DNA of 31,711 nucleotides from IMG/VR virus record IMGVR_UViG_3300007734_000568, positions 1 to 31,711 of that record. One strand, given 5' to 3'. Positions 27,984 to 31,711 of the stretch are shown here, piece after piece. The DNA is from a virus. Position numbers and translations under genes: made by a program. How positions within the stretch are numbered: position 1 is the first letter of the stretch; the number at the start of each line of letters is the position of its first letter. Below the pieces are notes generated by a model. The model was not told the origin of the DNA. It did not search any database and worked only from the letters and a program-made list of their open reading frames with translations.

Positions 27984-30908
27984 TCAACGACCAAACAATA
28001 ATTCAGACAAACCAAACTCGCCTCGGCGGGGGTTAAACCTCTCTCCAGCTAACTCTATGCGTCTTTGCAACTCATTACGGTTTTGTCTACGATTCATCTC
28101 GGCTTTACCTTGAGCAGATAATGGTTTTATTTCAGCTGTTAACGGTGCCGCAGCCATGCGTGGTTTACCTGCAACGTTAGTTCTGGGTGCTGTTCCAATA
28201 AACTGACGCACTTTAGGCACTATACCTTCGCCCGTTTCTTGACGAACAACTTCATTTGCAGCTCTGGCAGCAGCCGACCCAATAAATCCTAAGCCCACGC
28301 CGGGTGCCACTGGTGCTAATACAGGAGTGGATAGAGCCGCAGCAAACGCTGCTCCCGCAGGTAAACTTTCAATAAATTCACGACCCATCTGTCGACCCAT
28401 CGCAGCAGGTCCCTGCTTATACCCTGTCTGAATTGCTTCTGGACTTGGAATTAGATCCGCAGCTCCTGGTAGTAGAGAGGCTGGTGTTTTTTTAATGGCA
28501 CGTCCAAGTTCAAGCGCTCCCGCAGCAGCCCCAGTTACTGGATCAACTGCATAATAAGTCTTGTTACTCGGTAAACTACTTTGGTTGACTTCTGCTTGAC
28601 CCCCACTAAAGCTCAATTGTCCTCGAATTGGTGTCTCAGCAGATTTCAGCTGTAGTGGAATTACTTTTCCTTCTTTATTTATATATGCATATTGGGCTTG
28701 CTCAATACCTTGCACTGGTCCAAAACCGCCACGCTGGTAAGCTACTCCTCTTTTATTTGCTGGTTCTCCAATAACTTCTTGTTGCTTACGAAATGTCGAA
28801 CTGGCGCGTCCTTTTCTTTCGGCAGCCTCCTCTAGATCAAACTCCCGTAATGGATTATTCACTACTAAAGTTCCGGGAGGCATTCCAGCCAACGCATTTT
28901 TAGAAACAAATTCTGTGAATGCTTTAGAAACAGCTGGTGGTAAATCTTTGGCGTCGTAAGTAAATCTATCTTCGTCAGGAGAAAGCGTTTTAAAACTTAT
29001 TGAGGACGTCCCTAAAATAGGATTTTTTGCGAAAAACTTTAAAGCGTTTTCTGAAATATCGCCGCCGGATAACTTAGTAGAGTCAGCTATTGAAGGCAGC
29101 ATAGGCGGAGAATTAGTCATACTTAGTCCATATATTTCACCAATATCATCTATTTTTGCTGGAGTGATTTCATCCGTATCTGGATTGTACCTCACATATA
29201 GTTCCGTAGGGTTATTTACACTTTGGGTATACTTATCGAAAAGCCTGGTCCTAGCTTGAGGCGATAAATCGTCAACGGCTTTTTTAAAAACGCGAGCGCG
29301 GTCGTCAATCCGACTCATTAATTCTCTTGCTTCTGGATCATCCCTCCCCACATATTTACCTCCTCCAATCAAAGGTCTGACAGTGGATGCAGCTTGTGAC
29401 GAAACCTCGCTTAATTTTTCAGCAGCTTCAGGATTTAACTGACCTAAGCGTTCAATAGCTCTTCGCTGACGCTCCGTATTTCCGCTGGTGTAGTCAAACT
29501 CTATTCCAGCTAGTTCATACTGAGGTATCCCACCTTCTTTCATCAAACTGTTATAAATAGCAGCGCGATCTTTTGGATCTGATATTTGTTGAACTGAATC
29601 TATAAAATTTGAATATCTTAAAATTTCTTCTTTGCCTCCCACGGGGGCTTCTCCTTTAGGTGCTCTAGATAATAAAGGAATCATTTCAGGGTATTGTTTT
29701 AACACTCCTGCAAATCGATTGATTGCTTCTTCATCGAAGCTCCGCATCACATCTTCTCTTAACTCAGGTATAACCAACTGTCCTGTTCTGCGAGAACGTT
29801 CTTCTAAGGCGGCAAGTGTATTACGCATTTCTTGCGGAGAATACTCCAATGATCTTCGCATTCGTTCGGCATCATCAGGTGTTCTCCATTGCCGCAGAAA
29901 GTTTAACCTAGTAGGTCCTTCATTAAAGTTTGGTTGATCAACATCCGGCGGTGTGGTAATACCTGTACCAAAAAGTGTTGACCGTTGATTTTCTCCAACT
30001 GCACCACTCCTGATTGCATTAATAATCTCATCACCACGAGGGGATTCTCTAATTGCTGGAAGTACTTGATTGTATTGTTGCTCAAGGCGCTTAAAATTAG
30101 CGTTGCGTACTATTGCATTTAGGTCCCTAACCAAAGTAACTAATCTATTATTATTCGCTACATAATCCTCAAACGAAGCTGGTGGGCGATTTATTATTCC
30201 CGCTGCCTCTGCCACCAAGTTCTCTCGGGGGTCGATTTCATCAACAAAATTTAATCTTTGTTGTGTAACCCCCGGAGAAAAAGGTATATTTAAGGAAGCA
30301 GCCGAACTAGCTACATCACGACTCCTTCTTTGGAAGTCCCTTTGCTGCTGCTCAATGAAGTCAACTTCGTCTCTTAGCTCACGGCTTATTTGATTTACAG
30401 GTTCATATAAATTTGCAATCGAAGGGGCACTAGGTTGCCCACGCCCGATTCGGTTTACCTCGTCAAGGATTTGTCCTCTTTCCCCTTCTTCAAAATCCTC
30501 GTAAATGTCTGAAATAGCAGCATTTCTTTCAAGAGCCGTTCTAATCGCATTGCGTTCATCGGCAGAAGCACGGGAAAACCCTTCATATATACTTTGAGTA
30601 GTTTCAGGTGATACTATGCGGCTATTTAAAAAATCAAGAGCTTGCTGTTGTTGTGCTGCGGCAATGTTTGCGAGCTCAAATTCATTAAAATCTGGATCTA
30701 TATCTTGACCTCGAAACGGAATCGCGTCACGAAAATCCTCTATGTCAGCATCCTGATCTAAATCGCCTGCATTAAGCGCTTCATTAAAAATATATCTTCT
30801 TGCTCTAGTCTGATCATATCTGTTTGGACTTTGCCTTTCCTGTTCAACTTTACCTTGAACCCTTTGCAAATCCTCAAAAGTTACAGGTCTTATAGGTAGG
30901 GGAGACAC
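27984..30908 (-). CDS. Large probable virion or internal protein (974 aa)
   Basis: This is the largest gene of the window (974 aa). It is highly charged and helical in its N-terminal 750 residues (many Arg/Glu/Gln runs) and has no recognised enzyme motif. Near residues 848-888 is a long, mostly nonpolar stretch (LPAGAAFAAALSTPVLAPVAPGVGLGFIGSAAA) that could insert in a membrane. Long helical proteins with such a segment fit phage internal or ejected virion proteins, but this is inference. The start is GTG (30906-30908), with a candidate extended -10 13-30 nt upstream. It is followed by the AT-rich inverted-repeat region before the HNH gene. Confidence 0.78.
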   Translation of the reverse strand: MSPLPIRPVTFEDLQRVQGKVEQERQSPNRYDQTRARRYIFNEALNAGDLDQDADIEDFRDAIPFRGQDIDPDFNEFELANIAAAQQQQALDFLNSRIVSPETTQSIYEGFSRASADERNAIRTALERNAAISDIYEDFEEGERGQILDEVNRIGRGQPSAPSIANLYEPVNQISRELRDEVDFIEQQQRDFQRRSRDVASSAASLNIPFSPGVTQQRLNFVDEIDPRENLVAEAAGIINRPPASFEDYVANNNRLVTLVRDLNAIVRNANFKRLEQQYNQVLPAIRESPRGDEIINAIRSGAVGENQRSTLFGTGITTPPDVDQPNFNEGPTRLNFLRQWRTPDDAERMRRSLEYSPQEMRNTLAALEERSRRTGQLVIPELREDVMRSFDEEAINRFAGVLKQYPEMIPLLSRAPKGEAPVGGKEEILRYSNFIDSVQQISDPKDRAAIYNSLMKEGGIPQYELAGIEFDYTSGNTERQRRAIERLGQLNPEAAEKLSEVSSQAASTVRPLIGGGKYVGRDDPEARELMSRIDDRARVFKKAVDDLSPQARTRLFDKYTQSVNNPTELYVRYNPDTDEITPAKIDDIGEIYGLSMTNSPPMLPSIADSTKLSGGDISENALKFFAKNPILGTSSISFKTLSPDEDRFTYDAKDLPPAVSKAFTEFVSKNALAGMPPGTLVVNNPLREFDLEEAAERKGRASSTFRKQQEVIGEPANKRGVAYQRGGFGPVQGIEQAQYAYINKEGKVIPLQLKSAETPIRGQLSFSGGQAEVNQSSLPSNKTYYAVDPVTGAAAGALELGRAIKKTPASLLPGAADLIPSPEAIQTGYKQGPAAMGRQMGREFIESLPAGAAFAAALSTPVLAPVAPGVGLGFIGSAAARAANEVVRQETGEGIVPKVRQFIGTAPRTNVAGKPRMAAAPLTAEIKPLSAQGKAEMNRRQNRNELQRRIELAGERFNPRRGEFGLSELLFGR

Positions 30909-30920
30909 GAATATCGTTAC

Positions 30921-30960
30921 GCTAACTAAATATTAGCAGTAATTGCCGGTCGGTTAACCG
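30921..30960 (-). promoter_or_regulatory. Extended -10 promoter with upstream palindrome
   Basis: On the minus strand TGCTAATAT (plus 30930-30938) lies within a GCTAA/TTAGC inverted repeat (30921-30937), 13 nt from the GTG of the large gene. Immediately upstream is the 10-nt palindrome CGGTTAACCG (30951-30960), centred about -32 from the expected start. The arrangement parallels that before the HNH gene. Confidence 0.48.
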
Positions 30961-31017
30961 CACTTGCTTTTTTGACCCTGCTAGCTCTACTGTGCTTCTG
31001 CATTACTTTTTAATCAC

Positions 31018-31389
31018 ATGAACAACTCCATGCTCACCATTCAACTTTATAGATTTGCAGGAACCTGGGCTTTTACAGACGAAGCTCGTAAACTGACACA
31101 CGAACCTTTTGTACTAGGCATCCCTGAAATTATTGACAAAGTTTTAAAAGATAATGATATTGTCTCAGATCAACCTAAAATTTTATTTTCAGCTAAACCC
31201 TTTCCTAAACATCAAGGCTATCTTCATTATAAAAAATTTGAAGATGGCGGGGTTTGGTATACCTTGTTTTCCACGGCTAACAAGGAAGAAAAGTATGTAA
31301 ACGAAAATTTGACTGGTTGGCTTTGTCCTGCAACTTTAAAATACTTTCCCGTACATCCCGAGTATATCTATTTTAAACTCGATAAATAG
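31018..31389 (+). CDS. DUF6717-like protein (123 aa)
   Basis: The 123-residue protein reads LYRFAGTWAFTDEARKLTHEPFVLGIPEIIDKVL ... ILFSAKPFPKHQGYLHYKKFEDGGVWYTLFS ... LTGWLCPATLKYFPVHPEYIYFK. This order (LYRFxGxWxFxD, EPFVxGxxEIID, FSxxPFP, GxWYT, GWLCPAxLxYF) matches what I recall as DUF6717, a small family with no known function. It lies on the + strand, diverging from the large virion gene. A second ATG occurs at residue 5. There is no clear Shine-Dalgarno. Confidence 0.7.
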   Translation: MNNSMLTIQLYRFAGTWAFTDEARKLTHEPFVLGIPEIIDKVLKDNDIVSDQPKILFSAKPFPKHQGYLHYKKFEDGGVWYTLFSTANKEEKYVNENLTGWLCPATLKYFPVHPEYIYFKLDK

Positions 31390-31422
31390 CCCGTAGTGGT
31401 TTTAACTACTTAGTGTTCTTGA

Positions 31423-31629
31423 TTACTGGGTTTCTTTAAAATCCACGAGGTTTTTACCTGCAAGATAACTATGAATACGCTCAGCAAAAAGTGCATACGG
31501 AGCTTCCCCTGTTTCTAGTGCGGACGTAACAGCAACGCGCCACATTATTTCTTGCCTTTCAAGATCAGGTAACGGTTTTAATAAATTGTCCTTGTTCTCT
31601 ACAGAATCAGGTGGAATTAATGGCGTCAT
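31423..31629 (-). CDS. Small hypothetical protein (68 aa)
   Basis: The product is 68 residues: a polar, proline-containing start (MTPLIPPDSVENKDNLLKPLP) and a helix (QEIMWRVAVTSALETGEAPYALFAERIHSYL). No domain is recognised. It lies 4 nt downstream (minus-strand order) of the partial gene at the window end, so the two probably share a transcript. It converges on the DUF6717-like gene across a short gap with a GTAGT/ACTAC hairpin. Confidence 0.6.
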   Translation of the reverse strand: MTPLIPPDSVENKDNLLKPLPDLERQEIMWRVAVTSALETGEAPYALFAERIHSYLAGKNLVDFKETQ

Positions 31630-31633
31630 GTTA

Positions 31634-31711
31634 CTAAATCAGATCCTTACAAGGAAGCAGTGTTTTCTGATCAAGAAGCTTTTTAGCTTCCTGGAAAACC
31701 AAATCTAGTTC
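31634..31711 (-). CDS. 3' end of a gene extending beyond the window (25 aa visible)
   Basis: The minus strand is open from the window edge to a TAG at 31634-31636. The visible residues (ELDLVFQEAKKLLDQKTLLPCKDLI) look like the C-terminal helix of a protein. The following gene starts 4 nt after its stop. Identity cannot be told from this fragment. Confidence 0.5.
   Translation of the reverse strand, partial: ELDLVFQEAKKLLDQKTLLPCKDLI

Noticed and set aside
1-31711. CRISPR arrays, insertion sequences or integrase/attachment sites
   Set aside because: No regularly spaced repeats, transposase or integrase-like gene was seen on reading both strands.

Overview
The window reads as part of a double-stranded DNA tailed-phage genome, most likely a cyanophage. 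Family-A DNA polymerase, AEP-SF3 primase-helicase, PD-(D/E)XK nuclease, flavin-dependent thymidylate synthase (ThyX), GH24/C39 endolysin and a dense set of very small, tightly packed genes are typical of such phages. The host is inferred from overall flavour only; no photosynthesis gene is present. On reading I saw one cyanobacterial HIP1 octamer (GCGATCGC, 20734-20741), which is weak support.

Layout. 1-887: no convincing gene, but an unusual density of nested inverted repeats, GNRA-type loops and a 13-base direct repeat, suggesting a large structured noncoding RNA and a structured leader. 888-5362 (+): about fifteen small, mostly unrecognised genes, several under 60 codons, separated by GC-rich hairpins, ending with a MarR-like winged-helix regulator. 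5363-10840 (+): an operator-rich gap, a clear sigma70-like promoter with an inverted repeat across its -10, then a coupled cassette of a coiled-coil protein, a DUF3150-like protein, a small protein, a MoxR/RavA-type AAA+ ATPase and a VWA protein with intact MIDAS, followed by two small genes. 10897-11703 is a stand-alone gene with a 16S-3'-end-like leader and a strong terminator only 3 nt before the DNA polymerase start.

11750-23107 (+): replication and associated genes: family-A DNA polymerase, small proteins, a repeat-bearing probable virion protein, an HNH-like/HTH protein, an OB-fold-like SSB candidate with a companion protein, a terminator, a degenerate methyltransferase-like protein, a PD-(D/E)XK nuclease, the primase-helicase and a membrane-anchored winged-helix-like protein. 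23100-31711 (mostly -): ThyX with two coupled upstream genes, two HNH genes, a two-enzyme endolysin, a small beta-rich probable virion protein, small basic proteins including a DUF5872-like one, and a 974-residue probable virion protein. Three genes lie on the + strand in this arm: a 111-residue protein, a holin-like membrane protein and a DUF6717-like protein. The window ends inside another minus-strand gene.

The left arm looks like host-takeover and replication functions, the right arm like nucleotide metabolism, lysis and virion functions. Many neighbours share ATGA, TAATG or TAGTG junctions, implying coupled translation. Many left-arm starts lack a Shine-Dalgarno and follow A/C-rich leaders ending in TTAAC or CTAAC. 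Several right-arm starts follow an extended -10-like TGCTA motif. All family assignments come from reading motifs; no database search was possible.
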